DNA from: Niebla homalea
Taxonomy: Eukaryota > Ascomycota > Lecanoromycetes > Lecanorales > Ramalinaceae
Length of the DNA stretch: 64,000 bases
NCBI GenBank assembly: GCA_019925105.1
Contig: JAHGAU010000027.1
Span: 310,001 to 374,000, forward strand
Reading direction: 5' to 3'
Positions 45,901 to 59,299 of the stretch are shown here, piece after piece. Position 1 is the stretch's first letter. Each line of letters begins with the position of its first letter. The notes under the pieces are model-generated. The model was not told the origin of the DNA and did not search any database. It worked only from the letters and a program-made list of their open reading frames with translations. A program made the translations under genes and the position numbers.

Positions 45901-48616
45901 TGATTGATTGATTGATTTATACTACGGATCTAGCTAAGTTAATTCCGGCGTTCCTTAATACGCGGCCTTTTAACCTTGTTAATAACCGTTAAGACCTAAT
46001 GCTTATAACGTTAAGGTAAAAACCGGCGTTTACCAGGCCTTTACCCTTTATCCCTTAAGGTAAAAAATATTAACGGCCGTTTAAAAAGTAATAATTTATT
46101 TATATATTTCCTATATTTTAACTGCCTTAAGAAAATCTATAATATTACGATTATATCCTTATAAAGGTTACCCTTAAACTTATTACTCTTTTATTCCTTT
46201 ATATATTTATATTACCTTAACTTTATATAAAACCTTTAAATATCCTTATTAATATTTACGTATTTAATATATATCTTTTTCGTACTATTATTGCCGTTAA
46301 CTTTTTTAAAAACTTTTCATAAACGTTTATTATTATATTTTTATAATTATAAAAGATGTTTTCCGGTTTATATAATTAATATAATCGGTTTCCGCTTCTC
46401 TTTTTCTTCCTTAATTAATAATAAGCCTTTTCCGTAAAATTTTTAATAATTTTATTTATTTTTATAATAAAATTAAACTATAATAATAATCCGGTAAATA
46501 TAATAAATTTAACGGTTACCCGGATATTTCGCTTTATAAATAATATTTAACGGTAATTATAGCTTAATCTTTATAAATAAGGAATAAGAAATAAGGATGT
46601 ATATAGCGTCCTATTTTCTTTATTTATACTTATAGTTAATATTAATTTAACCTCCGGTATATATAGTAAATAAAAAGTTAATTAAACTATTTTTACCCGT
46701 TTAAAGTTAAATTATTCATATATTATCGCTTTTCCTTATAATCTTATAACGGTAAAGGTACTTATTAATAATTATTTTATTATTTAAAGTTAGGTATCGA
46801 TATCCTTAAGGTATAAAATCCTTATATTTTTATTAACGTGTAATTTATTTCACCGTAGTTTACCGGGTAATCGCTATAACCTTTATTCTTTAAATCCTTT
46901 TAATTTTAGTTTCCTTAAAACTTAATAAGAATTTATATACGCTTAAACTAGCCTTTAAGATACCGGTAAAGTTAATTTTCTTTTTAATTTATTCCTATTT
47001 TACTTCAATAGGAAAAAGGATAAAGATTTTTATTTTATCCTTTTTAGCCCGGGGCCTCTTAAGATTTTAGCGGATCCTTTTGTTTCTTATCGTTATAATT
47101 AGGTATATATACTTTTTAAGCTTTACTTAAGCGATTATCTAATTAAATAAAACTTTAATTAATAATATAAAAACTTCGGACTTTAACACAGGGATAAAGG
47201 TCACCTTATAGGCGTTATTAATTACTTTTAAATATTAATTCTGGATTTTCTATAATATTTAAATGGGTTCTTTCTTATATCTTAAGGTACCCTTAAATAT
47301 ATATTAAATGGCCGTAACGTATATTATAGTTAACTTTATTATTGCTTAATAAATAATCCGGGCCGTTTATAAGGTAGTTCTTTATATTAATACGGCGAAA
47401 TAAATAAAGCCTTTTTCTTATAAAGTTATTTTCTTTTAAACCTTTTTTATATAATCTTTTTAATCGAGTTTTTTATTTACTTAAAAATTAAGGATTTAAA
47501 TATTAATATCCGGTTTTATTGCGATTTTATTTAAGTTTATTATAATTATTATATTTTATAATTTTAAACTTTTAATTATATAAATAAGCTCGTATTTATA
47601 CGGCGCAAATTAAGCTCCGCAAATCCTTACTTATTAAAAATAAACTTTATAAACCCTCTTTAGCCTTATATAGTTTATACGTGTAAAAATATTATACGTT
47701 AAAAAATAAACGTTATTAATAAAGTATTTAATTTAAACCTTTTACTTTAATTTAATTAGTTTTTTATTTAATAAACCGTTAAACAATAAGATTAATATAG
47801 AAGAAATAAATAATCTTTAAGGAATTTTAGTTATAACAGGCTTTATTAAGCTTATTTTTTATTTTAAGTTAATTAATATAACTTAGTTATTTAAAAAGCT
47901 CTTTATTTATTTTATTAAAAAAAGTAAAATTCCTTTCCTCTTTAAATTATATAATAATCTTTAATAATTTAATTTATTAAAGTCTTTTATAATATCGAGA
48001 GAAAGGCTACTTATAACGTACTTTTTCCCGTAATTTTATACCGTATATACGCCGTTAATTTAAGGGCCGTTTCCGTTAACCGATTTTTCTTTACTTTTAT
48101 CTATTAATTAAGGAGGAGCCTATAACTTTTTATATAGTCGTTAAGGATCTTTATTATTACCGTTTTTAAGGTTTTCCTTAATATATAAAGGAGTATAATC
48201 GGTTTATAAGACTTTATCTTAAAGTAATCCGGTTTTATTAACTTCTTAAGGATAATCGTCTTCGTTTCTTTAAACTTATATAAATAATAATTAATATTAA
48301 GATATACTTAAGATAAATAAATAAAAGCATTCTTAAATAATAAGGTTATTATTAATAAGAACTTATTAAGGATTCTATTTAATCCCAGGGCTTTATTCTT
48401 CTTTAATTTATTAATCGCTTTAATTATTATATCCTGTATTATTTTTCTATTTATTAATATAAGGTTAAAGTATATAATATTTTTAATATTACTTAAGTCA
48501 GCTTTTAACGTAAGTAGAAAAAACGCCCTTTTAAGGGTTTCGATTTTATCGTTAAAAATATTAATTATTATACCGTCTTATCTCTTAAGGGGTAAAAACT
48601 TAAAAATAAACTTTAA
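45901..48616 (-). mobile_element. LINE-G/F, 3' part
   Basis: This is the minus-strand 3' half of a full LINE, from the TGAT-repeat tail at 45901 to about the middle of the RT upstream region. It aligns with LINE-A from 466 to about 3216. The copy is interrupted by Cop1, and its 5' half lies at 59300-61569. Imperfect target duplications, ATAATAATAATAT at 45888-45900 and ATAATAAAAATAT at 61570-61582 (12 of 13), support one original insertion in Gyp2. About 675 bp of LINE sequence is missing at the Cop1 junctions. Confidence 0.82.
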
Positions 48617-48732
48617 TAGAGCACCTGGCCATACTTCTTAAAACGGCCGGGTATCCTTTGAAGATAGCTTTACTTCTCCTATATATACTTAGATAACTAA
48701 ATCAATGAATACGTTATATACCCATTATATCA
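48617..48732 (+). repeat. Cop1 5' LTR (116 bp)
   Basis: It begins TAGAGCACCTGGCC and ends CCATTATATCA. Nearly all differences from the 3' LTR are G-to-A or C-to-T changes in this copy, so the 3' LTR preserves the older state. Confidence 0.88.
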
Positions 48733-48750
48733 GGTTATAAGCCCGGCGTG
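48733..48750 (+). promoter_or_regulatory. Cop1 primer-binding site matching a half initiator tRNA
   Basis: Directly after the LTR the sequence is GGTTATAAGCCCGGCG. With one RIP-type change restored it is GGTTATGAGCCCGGC, complementary to the anticodon stem-loop of initiator methionine tRNA (GCUCAUAACC). Copia of Drosophila and several fungal Copia elements are primed by a cleaved half of this tRNA. The match is by eye to the conserved anticodon arm. Confidence 0.7.
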
Positions 48751-48823
48751 GCTACAACTATATACTAGGAGGTATCCAGATAATTAATTTATTTATTAAA
48801 TTAAAATATAAATTATTTATTAT

Positions 48824-51800
48824 TGATTAATTAATTGATTTATACTACGGATCTAACTAAGTTAATTCCGGCGTTCCTTAATACGCGGCCTTTTAACCTT
48901 ACTGGTAACCGTAAAAACCTAATACTTATAACGTTAAGGTAAAAACCGGCGTTTATTAAACCTTTACCCTTTATCCTTTAAAATAAAGGATATTAATGGT
49001 TATTTAAAGAATAATAATTTATTTATATATTTCCTATATTTTAACTCCCTTAAGAAAATCTATAATATTACGATTATATCCTTATAAGGGCTACTTTTAA
49101 GCTTATTACTTTTCTGCTTTTTTATATATTTATAATACTTTAATTTAACGTAATACCTTTAAATATCCTTATTAATACTTATACGCTTAATATATACCCT
49201 TTTTATAAAATTATTATTATTAACTTTTTTAAAGACTTTTCATAAGTATTTATTATTATATCTTTACGGTTATAAAAAATGCTTTCCGGTTTATAAAATT
49301 AATATAACCGGTTTCCGTTTTTCTTTTTCTTCTTTAACCGGTAATAAACTTTTTCCGTAAAATTTTTAATAACCTTATTTATCTTTATAGCGAAGCTAAA
49401 CTATAACAATAATTTATTAAATATTATAAATTTAACGGTTACCCGGATACTTTACTTTATAGATAATATTTAACGGTAATTATAAATATTAACTTTTATT
49501 ATAAGTTTTAAGTTAACCTTTATTAATAAATAAAAGATAAAAACGTATATAATATTTTATTTTCTTTATTTATATTTATATCCGGTGTTTATCCGACCTT
49601 TAATATATATAATAAATAAAAAATAAATTAAACCGTTTTTATCCGTTTAAAGTTAAATTGTTAATATATTATTACTTTTCCTTATAATATTATAGCGGCG
49701 GAAATAATTATTAATAATTTTTTTATTATTAAGAATAAAGTAATAATAATCTTAAGGTATAAAGTCTTTATACTTTTATTAACGTTTAATCTATTTTATT
49801 GTAGCTTATAAAACGATCGTTATAATCTTTGCTTTTTAAATCCTTTTAATCTTAATTTTTCTTATGTTTAACGGGAGTTTATACCCGCTTAAATTAACTT
49901 TTAAGATACCGGTAAAATTAATTTTTTTTTTAATTTATTTTTATTTTATCTTAATAGGAAAAAGGATAAATATCTTTAATTTATTCTTTTTAATTTAAGG
50001 CTTATTAAGATTCTAACGGATCCGCTTACTTCCTATTATTATAATTAAGTATATATATTTTTTTAATTTTATTTAAGCGATTATTTAATTTAATAAGATT
50101 TTAATTAACGGTATAAAAACCTTAAACTTTAATACCGGAATAAAGGTTACTTTATAAGTACCGTTAATTACTCTTAAATACCGGTTTTAAACTTTCTATA
50201 ATATTTAAATAAACTCTTTCTTATATCCCGGAGTATTTTTAAGTATATATTAAATTACTATAATATATATTATAATTAGCCTTATTACGGTTTAATAAAT
50301 AGTCCAGGCCTTTTATAACGTAATTCTTTATATTAATACGGTAAGATAAATAAGGCTTTTTTCCTATAAAGTTATCCTTTTTTAAACCTTTTTAATAGTC
50401 CTTTTAATTAAGCTTTTTATTTACTTAAAGGTTAAGGATTTTAGTATTAATATCCGGCTTTATTATAATTTTACTTAAGTTTATTATAATTATTATATTA
50501 TATAATTTTAAATTTTTAATTATATAAATAAGCTTATACTTATATAGCGTAAATTAAGCCTTATAAACTCTTATTTATTAAAGATAAACTTTATAAGTTT
50601 ATTTTAATTTTAAATAATTTATATATAGCAAGGTATTATAAATTAAAAAATAAACGTTATTAATAAAGCCTTTAATTTAGATATTTTATTTTAACTTAAT
50701 AAGCCCCTTAATTAATAAACCGTTAAAGAATAAAAATAATGTAAAAAGAATAAGTAATTTTTAAGGAATCGTTATTATAACGGGCTTTATTAAGCTTATT
50801 TTTTATTTTAAATTAATTAATATAACTTAATTACTTAAGAAACTCTTTATTTATTTAATTAAAAAGGGTAATATCTTTTTTTTATAAGTTAGATAATACT
50901 TTTTAACAATTTATTTTATTAAAAGTACTTATAATATTAAGAGAAAAAAGACTTATAATATATTTCTTCCCGTAACCTTATACCGTATATATATTATTAA
51001 TTAGTCCTTTAAAGGCTGTTTTTATTAACCGATTTCTCTTTATCCTTATTTATTAATCGGGGAGAAGTCCATAGTTTTCTATATAATTATTAAGGATTTT
51101 TATTATTACCGTTTTTAAGGCTTTCTTTAACGTATAAAGGAATATAATAGGTTTATAAAACTTTACCTTAAAGTAATCTGGCTTAATAAACTTCTTAAAG
51201 ATAATTATTTTTATTTCTTTAAACTTATATAAATAATAATTAACGTTAAAATATATTTAAAAACGGTAAATTAAGACCCTTTTAAACGTTAAAATTATTA
51301 TTAATAAGAATCTATTAAGAATCTTATTCGGTCTTAAAACTTTATTTTTCTTTAATTTATTAATTACTTTAATTATTATATCTTATATTATTATTTTATT
51401 TATTAATATAAAATTAAAGTATATAACGTTATTAATATCATTTAAGTTAACTTTTAACGGAAGGGGGAAAAATACCTTTTTAAGGACCTCGATTTTACCG
51501 TTAAAGGTATTAATTAATATATTATTAAGTTTTTTAAAAAACAAGAATTTAAAGATAAGCTTTAATTTTTTACTTTATTCTTTATTATATTTTATTAGCT
51601 TTTAAATATTATAAGGTAAAACCGTTAATTTATATATTATAAACTGAAAATATATTTATTTAATTTTCTTAATAATCTTTTTTTTTCTTTTTTAAATAAC
51701 CCTTAATTAATTAAGTATTTTTTAATTCTTATATTTAAAAGTTTATTTAATTAACTTTTTTATCTTTACGATTATAGTTATTTATTTTTTATTTTAATTC

Positions 51801-54655
51801 GATTATAGTTATTTATTTTTTATTTTAATAAATTTTAATTTTTAAGAGGGTTTTATTATTAAAACTATTTTATTAATTTTTTTATTTAATATTTTAATAA
51901 TTACTTTATAAAAAAAATAATCCGGTCTTTATTATTTAATTAAGGGAGGTTTATAAATTATATTATTATTTCTTTTGTTTTTATATAAATTTTTTTAACC
52001 GTTTTTTACACCTTTTTTATTAATAATAATAAAATTATATTAATGGTTTAATTTAAGATTATTTATATCGGTATATAATCCGAACTATATTTTAAGTCTT
52101 TTTATAACTTATATATTATAATTATACCGGTAATTTTTTCGATATTAAAAGTTAAATTAATCGTTATTTTAAGCTTATAATTCTTTTACGTAATAATCCC
52201 TTATAATATTAATAATAAAAGGTTAATTTAAACGGTAATTATCAATAAGTTATTTAATTTAACGTAATTTATCATATACTATTTTTATTTTATATATAAT
52301 AATATAAATTAAAGTCTTTAAGTAATATATATTTACTTAAAATAATTAAAATTTCTTTAAGTAATAATATTATAAAAAATTCTTTTTTATTAATTAACGG
52401 TGGATTATATATATTATAAATATTAAAGTTACCCTTTAAATCCCCTTTTTTTATAATATAGAATATATAAAGGTTTCTATTATAATAAATAATATCTTAA
52501 TTATTTATATTAAACTATTTATTTATAAAGAAATATATTCTGGTTATTTTATCCCCCTTAAAGGTTAAATAAAACCTTTCTCCCGGGTTAATAAACAAAT
52601 ATATATATAAGTTATTTAATAATTTTTATATTATTATAACGTTAATATTTTTAACTTCATTAAACTTAAATATTATTATTATTATTTTAATTCTTTTATT
52701 ACGGATATTATATTATATTATTTTTAAAAGCGTTAATATATTATATATTAACCTTTATAAAGGCCTTTTTTTTTATATCCGTTTAAATTATAGACTTTTT
52801 ATAAAAGTTAAACGTTTTTTAATTTAATATTTTCCCGGTTATTATTAAATATAAAGGATGGCCGGCTTTTAAGGTCGGGATTATAAAAAGCTTTTTTTTC
52901 TTTATTTTATTTATTATTATTATTTACCTTTTATTATTTAATTAATTAAGTTTATATTTTAAGGTTACCTTTAATTAACCCATTAAATTAATCTTATACG
53001 TATTATACCGTTGGATTTTCACGGTTATCCGGGTTTCCTTACGTTAAATCTCCTTAACTTTTATTATATATTTAAAATTTTATATTAAGTATTTTTCCTT
53101 ATTATATATAATATATTTAAATATATTTTTTATCAGTTTTTTAATTATTAACTTTATATATTTATAAGTATTATAACTTTTAATATAAAATATATACTTT
53201 ATAATATTAAAATATTTTATAATAATATATTTATAATTTTAATATTTAAAATATTAATAAATATCCGCTATTTTATCTTATGACCGAATTATTTTAAGAA
53301 ATCTTTTTTCAGTAATTTTTTTATTTAAAACGTTATTATATATTTTTTTTAACGTTATATTTAATATAACGGTAAAGTACCTTTTTATATGTTTTAAGGA
53401 GTTAAGTCTTTTTATTATTAAAGAAAGTTTATAATTAATAATCTTAAACTTTAAGTAAAATACCGTATTTTCTTTTTTTATGTTTTTTAATATCATTTTT
53501 TTCTTAACTTTTATAAAACGTAATAAATATATCCTATTTATTATAACGGTAAATAATTACCTTAAAATCTTAATTAATTTATATTTTTTTTTATTAATTT
53601 AAATTTTAAATTTTTTTAAGTTTTCTTTCGCTTTTAAAAATATTATATTAAGAAAAATATTTTTACTTTATAATTTACGTATTATAATAATTTATTTTAT
53701 TAACGGTTCCGTTATTATTTTAAAAGCTTTTATTAATTATAATAAATTTATTTTTATAATTATGTTTTTCTTTTTATTATTAAATAAGCGGACCGTTATT
53801 ATCTTTATTTTCTTTAATATAACCGCTTTTTTTTTCCGTTATCCTTTTATTCTTTATTATAAGTATTTTTTTTATTATTTTTATTGTTTAATTTTCTTTT
53901 ACTTCAAAGGTTATTGTTTTTATATTTTTACCTCGTATATTTAACCTTAAACCGCCGTCTTTACCTTTTATTAACGTTTTCTTTACCGTTTTTTAAGAGC
54001 CCTGTAACCGTTCCGTTTCCTTTAATTTTATCCCTATTTTTATATAAAAATCTTTTACGCTTTTTAATTTAATTTATAGTATCAATTAAGTCTTTAATAT
54101 AATATCCTTTTATTTTATTATAAAGAGTCCATTTAAGGCTTTTACCGTTTCCCCTATTATTATTTTTATTTTTATTTATTAAGCAATATATTATCTCCGT
54201 TTTTTATTTTTAATTCCTTGAAATCTTATCCTTTTTATTAATTTTATTTCCCTTTTATATATTTTTAATAATACTTTTATTATGGTTTTTCTGCTTTTTC
54301 CCCCGGTTTGTATCCTTCGCTGTTAATATTGTACCGGCTTTTTTTTTTTTTTATTTACTTATTATTTCCGTATTATTATTATATAATTCATACGTTTTAA
54401 TATACGTATTTATTAACTTAATTCCTTTATTTATTTTAAACGTTATTCAGCTTATTATTATTATATTATTTATATATGTTATCTCCGTTTTTATTAATAT
54501 AAATTATTTACCCATTTATTATTTTATTCTTAATTATTACGTTATTTTTACTTATCGTACTTAATGTATTTTCTTTATTATTATAAAAGCTATATATATA
54601 CGTATCGTTTTGGACCTCTGGGGTCCCTTTATTCGTTGTTATCTTCTATTTATCA
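48824..54655 (-). mobile_element. LINE-H, full-length LINE inside Cop1
   Basis: This minus-strand LINE has an exact 14-bp target duplication, AAATTATTTATTAT, at 48810-48823 and 54656-54669. The tail is an imperfect TGATTAATTAATTGAT, and the 5' end is next to a start codon mutated from ATG to ATA. It aligns with LINE-A throughout and is the most heavily mutated copy, with TpA at almost every former CpA. A tandem 29-bp duplication lies at about 51769-51827. Short chance ORFs of 60 to 72 codons (53278-53496 and others) are not genes. Confidence 0.9.
48950..54640 (-). pseudogene. LINE-H ORF1 and ORF2, degraded
   Basis: ORF1 would begin at about 54639 where ATGGCGACGAA has become ATAACAACGAA. ORF2 follows with the endonuclease near 52260-52900, the reverse transcriptase near 50600-51200 and the C-terminal region near 49000-50000, positioned by alignment with LINE-A. 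Almost no conserved residue encoded by CAN, TGN or NCA codons is left. The order and length agree with an intact element before mutation. Confidence 0.62.
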
Positions 54656-54669
54656 AAATTATTTATTAT

Positions 54670-55690
54670 ATTATATTAATTATAACGGTAATAATACTTA
54701 AAGATAAATTCTATAAAAAAAGGCTCGATAAGAGATTAACCGATGATATTAAGGTAATAAAGTTAAAGGGATCGTTAAACTATATATCATAATATATAAA
54801 CGCTTAATCGGCTTTTATCATAGTAAATATATAGGACGTTATTAAGGAGAATATCCTTTAAGGTATTAACCTTATTATTTTATTAATAAAGTTAAAGGTT
54901 AAAGGTTTTATTAATCTTAAAAGAATAAAAGAAGGCTTATAATTAAGTATAAATTATCCTTAATATAATTATTAATAATATAGTCCGTTATTAAATTAAA
55001 GGGATCTTGAATCCTTACTTAATTTAAAAAAAGCATAAATAACTCTATATTATTAAGGATATGATAATTAAGGATTAAATATTTTAATAATTATTTTATT
55101 TAAATTTATTTAAGTATATAAGTCTATAAGAATACTCTTAAAAGTTAAGACGGCTTTAAAATAAGCTCCTTAATCTTAAGGTTAATATATTTAATTAATA
55201 ATATATTACTTTCTTCCGGATAAAATTAAAAAAAAAATATAACGGATATATATTCTTATTAAAATAAATTATAAAAAATAAATATATTAAAATAAATATC
55301 GATTAACTTATTATTACTCTTACCGAGTATAACCGCCAACGATATAATACGGATGAAGCTATAAAGGCAATATAGGCCCGAGTTAATAATTACGGTAAAT
55401 AAAAAAAAATTAAGAATAATAAATTAAGAAAAAAGGATAAATATATATATTATAAGGGGCTATATAAGGTCGATAAATATTAATATAAATATCCCGATTA
55501 ACGTTTAAACAATTAAGAACCAAAGGATAAGAAACTTAACGTTAAAAAGGGAATAAAAAAGGTTAAATTAAATAAAGAAAAAATTATAATTACGAAGGTT
55601 TTTATTATAAGAATTAATACTTTTATCCGGATTAATAAAATAATATTAATAATAAAGTATAACTTATTATTACCTTAATAAAAGCAAGCT
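54670..55690 (+). pseudogene. gag: Cop1 gag, degraded
   Basis: Cop1 resumes after LINE-H. The plus-strand frame at about 54700-55600 should be Gag. A segment near 55290-55330 is followed by lysine-rich sequence at about 55390-55600, as in Copia nucleocapsid regions. A CCHC knuckle cannot be confirmed. The assignment rests on position before the protease. Confidence 0.5.
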
Positions 55691-55699
55691 TATTTTATC

Positions 55700-56750
55700 C
55701 TTAATATAGCGGCCGATATTTATTATATGTAGGATTGTATTTTCTTTATAGATTATTAATAAGTTAATAATATAAATATTAATTTCTAAATAAAGGATAT
55801 CTTTAATAATAAGGATATAAAGATAATAAGGATTAAAACGATTATTTTATAATTAATCCTTAACGGTAAAACAAAGCTGATTAAGTTAACGGATATATAA
55901 TATATACTTAAAATAAATAATAATTTCGTTTTTTTAAAAGCTTTTAATAAGAAAAGTTATAATAGAATTATAGGATAAAAACGGTAACGAGTTTTTAACT
56001 CGGATAACCATAACGTCTTTATTAAATTAATTTTCGATTAAAACTTAATATTAAAACTTTAATTTATAATTATTAATAAGATATTAATAATATACTTTTT
56101 AAGGCTAATATTATAGGATTAACTATATAAATGTCTCGCTTATTACGGGATAAATACTATTAAATAAGTTATAAAAATTATCATTGGTATTAATATAAAG
56201 AAAGCGGATTTACTTTAATTATAAAAACCTAAATACGATTTTTATAAATTATATATTATAAATAAATAAATAAAAACTCTATTATATACTTATTATTAAA
56301 AAAAGTAAATTAAATATTTACTTAAAGGAGCTCGTTAATATTATAATATCGTTGGTAATAATAATATTATACGTATTATCGGTAATTACCATTATTATAT
56401 AATTTTGATTAACAATACTATAAATATAATATTTATTTATATAATTAAGGACCGTAATAAATTATTAAGAATATTAAAGTAATATTTAATTAAAATAAAG
56501 GCTTAAAAGTATATTCTAATTTATATTTACGGTAATAATAAAATTATTATAATAAAAAATACTTTATATTATATAAGGATTTCGGACTATAATATAAAAT
56601 AATAACTTTATATAATCTATATTAAAATAGTATTATTAAATACGGCTTCCGGACTTATTTTAATAAAATAAGGTTAATTCTTTATATAATGGATATACCT
56701 TAGAGATTTTAAGGTAAAGCTCTTATTTACTTATCCTATATAAAAAACCG
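55700..56750 (+). pseudogene. pol: Cop1 protease and integrase, degraded
   Basis: A protease-like start leading to KLTDIQYILKINNNFV (LTNVQYVPEINNNLVS type) is found at about 55870-55930, followed by SDNHNVFI. At about 56130-56330 the translation gives CLAYYGINTIK, GINIKKADLL and YLLKGAR. These match the GAG-pre-integrase block HRRFGHPGIDALK...CETC and LERVHIDVVGP. The IN core follows with a YFLTF-like and RSDNGGEF-like region near 56540-56600. The order protease then integrase before RT is diagnostic of Copia. Confidence 0.75.
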
Positions 56751-57429
56751 GCTATTTATAAAGGCTATTAAGGGCGTAATATTATTTAAAGCTTAAATAA
56801 TAAATAAGCTTAATATTGTTTACTTACGTTTATTTAAGTATTTTACGTATTATTATAAAGAGCCAAAAGTAAAAAAGCTTAAGTATAAAAGCGAAAAATA
56901 TTAACTTATAAGCTATAAAGCTTTAAATTAATATTAATTTTAAAGTTTTAAATTAAAGAAAATCATTATTTTAACTTACGTTTATTTTAATAAGCAAATA
57001 ATTTAAATTAATAATAAAGAGGAATATAATAATACCGACTAAGTATTTATTAACGTTATTATTAATAATAACGATAATAACGTTATAAATACGGATAGTA
57101 AGAAAGATAATAATTTAAACTCAGATTCTTTAAGTAAGGCTTAATTAAATACTTAAAATTTATTAAATTCTTTAAATTTCTTAAATCCTATATATTCTTT
57201 AAATACTGGAAATCCATTACCTTAATACGAGTCCGATAATAATAAGACCGATTTCCACTCCGTTTATGAGGGTAAAAACCAAGGTAATAACGTTACCGGC
57301 TTAAGTAAGGATAATAAGGATAAGCTTTAAGGGCATTAATTAAGGGGAGGAATATATAAGGATTATAAGGCCCTTTCAGGGATAAGGATTAATAATAAAA
57401 AGGTAATTTTTATATATATAGGAACTTAT

Positions 57430-59070
57430 ACCTTTATTTATAGAGCTTAAGATATTATCTTAATTAAAATATTAATCCTACTTAACGTTTATAATGCCTT
57501 AAAAGGCCTAAATAATAAGAAATAGCTTAAGGCCTTTAAGACCAAGCTTAATTATATAGATATATAAAAGGTCTAAGAACTCCTACCTATTTTATTAAAC
57601 GTAAAGCTTATATTAAAACAATAAATATTATTATATAAATACGGACTTTTAGGGGAGATTCTTCTATATAAGGCCCGTTAAATAATAAAAGGATTTCATT
57701 AATAATAAGGTAAAAACTACGTATTAACGTTTTTAACTGTTGTAAAGTTTATAAGCTAACGTTTATTACTTATAATTATAACCCGAAATAATCTTAAAGC
57801 CGAAATAATTAATATTATATTAACTTTTCTTAAGGTTATTCTTAAAAACCGGATTTAAGTAAAATAACTATATAACTTTATAAAGACTAAATTAAATAAT
57901 AAGTAATTAATATATTATCTTTGAAAAACATTATATAACTTTAAATAAGCTTTATTTAAATAATACTTTATATTATAAAAAATAATTAAATCTTTAAGAT
58001 TTAATTATATAATTAAAGATTATTCTATATTTTTCTACTTTAAAAAGAATATTATTTTTATTATCTATATAGACGATATATTTATCATCGTTAAGGATAA
58101 ATAAACTATCCGGTAACTTAAAAACGCTCTTAAAAAATACTTCCGTTTAAAAAAGCTAAAAGATATTATATACTATTTAAATATAAATATTATATGTAAT
58201 TAATCTAATTATTTTATCTATATTACTTAATTAACCTATATTAAGCGATTATTAAAATAAATAGATATAGAACTTTTTTTAATAAAGGATTATATATATT
58301 AATAATAAAGGGTATAGCCTTAAAATAAGTACTTAAGGGATATAAAATAATAAAAGTAAAGTAAAAGCTATATATATCTTTTATAAATATTTTATAATAA
58401 ATAACTTAAATAATATAATTTAACGTTTTTTTCTTTATTAATAAGCTAAGAAGCATTACCGTAAACTTAATAATTACTTATATTAACGCGGTTAAGTATA
58501 TAATAAAAATTTTTAATTTAAGTTATAATATCGGTATATATTATAATCCCATTAAAAGAGAAAATAGGAAGTTTATCGGTTATATAAATATATTTTGTAT
58601 TAACGTTAAAGAAACGTCTCGATTTATATTAAGCTATATCTTTTAATACTAAAACGGACTTATTTCAGCTTATTTTTATCGATAAAATACTATAGTTATC
58701 TTATTAACCGAGTCCGAGTATAATACGGCTTATAAAGCTATATAAAAGGCTTTTTTTTAGCTTATTTTTTTTTATAAAATAAGCTACTTTAATAACTATA
58801 CTTACCCCGTGATTTTACGAATTAATAATTAAGCAGCTATATAGATTATTAATAATTTATTTAATTATAATTGTATTAAATATATCCGGAATTATTATTA
58901 TATAATTTATAAGATAATAATTAAAATTAAGGAACTTACCCTTAAGTAAGTTTTATTTAAGGAATAAACAGCGGATATACTTATTAAATTACTTAGATAA
59001 ATAGAGTTTATCCCTACCTATAAGCTATTAAGTTTATACGTTATATTAAAAGATAAGTAATAATAGATAA
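57430..59070 (+). pseudogene. pol: Cop1 reverse transcriptase and RNase H, degraded
   Basis: The frame from about 57480 reads like the Copia RT block: LKAFKTKLNYID (WLKAMKEEINSLD), YKARWIIKGFH, and near 57935 a KTLYNFKQALF-like box (KALYGLKQAPR). The catalytic YIDDIFIIVKDK at about 58065-58095 is intact. RNase H follows, with SYNIGIYYNP at about 58515-58545, TESEYNTAYKAI at about 58705-58745 (SSTEAEYIALSEA) and ADILIKLL at about 58970 (ADILTKPL). The fit is unmistakable. Remaining stops are TAA and TAG. Confidence 0.9.
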
Positions 59071-59183
59071 AATAGATTACTGGTATTACCATCGTTATCA
59101 TTAAAGGGAGTATTGGAGTGTTAATAACTCCTTATAATGTTATTTAGTTTATATATATATTAATTTAGAAGTGTTATGTATAT

Positions 59184-59299
59184 TAAAGCACCTGGCCGTA
59201 CTTCTTAGAACGGCCGGGTATCCTTTGGAGATAGCTTTGCTTCTCCTGCACACACCTAGATAACTGAATCAATGAATACGTTATATACCCATTATATCA
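59184..59299 (+). repeat. Cop1 3' LTR (116 bp)
   Basis: This is the direct copy of the 5' LTR, beginning TAAAGCACCTGGCC. It keeps nearly all CpA and TpG (GCACACACC). The unmutated state continues for about 130 bp into the neighbouring LINE. Confidence 0.88.

Larger units (their letters stand above)
48617..59299 (+). mobile_element. Cop1, Ty1/Copia retrotransposon interrupted by LINE-H
   Basis: This plus-strand element has 116-bp LTRs at 48617-48732 and 59184-59299. The coding order is gag, protease, integrase, reverse transcriptase, RNase H, which defines Ty1/Copia. LINE-H (48824-54655) sits between the 5' LTR region and gag with its own target duplication. Without it the element is about 4.85 kb, a normal Copia size. 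No target duplication flanks Cop1 (TTTAA left, GGCTT right). The flanking LINE lacks about 675 bp, so recombination altered this locus. Confidence 0.87.

Noticed and set aside
53278..54792. Several frames of 60 to 72 codons around the LINE-H 5' end
   Set aside because: They are chance frames in or antisense to LINE-H ORF1 and the adjoining Cop1 sequence. The one at 54610-54792 crosses the LINE/Cop1 junction.
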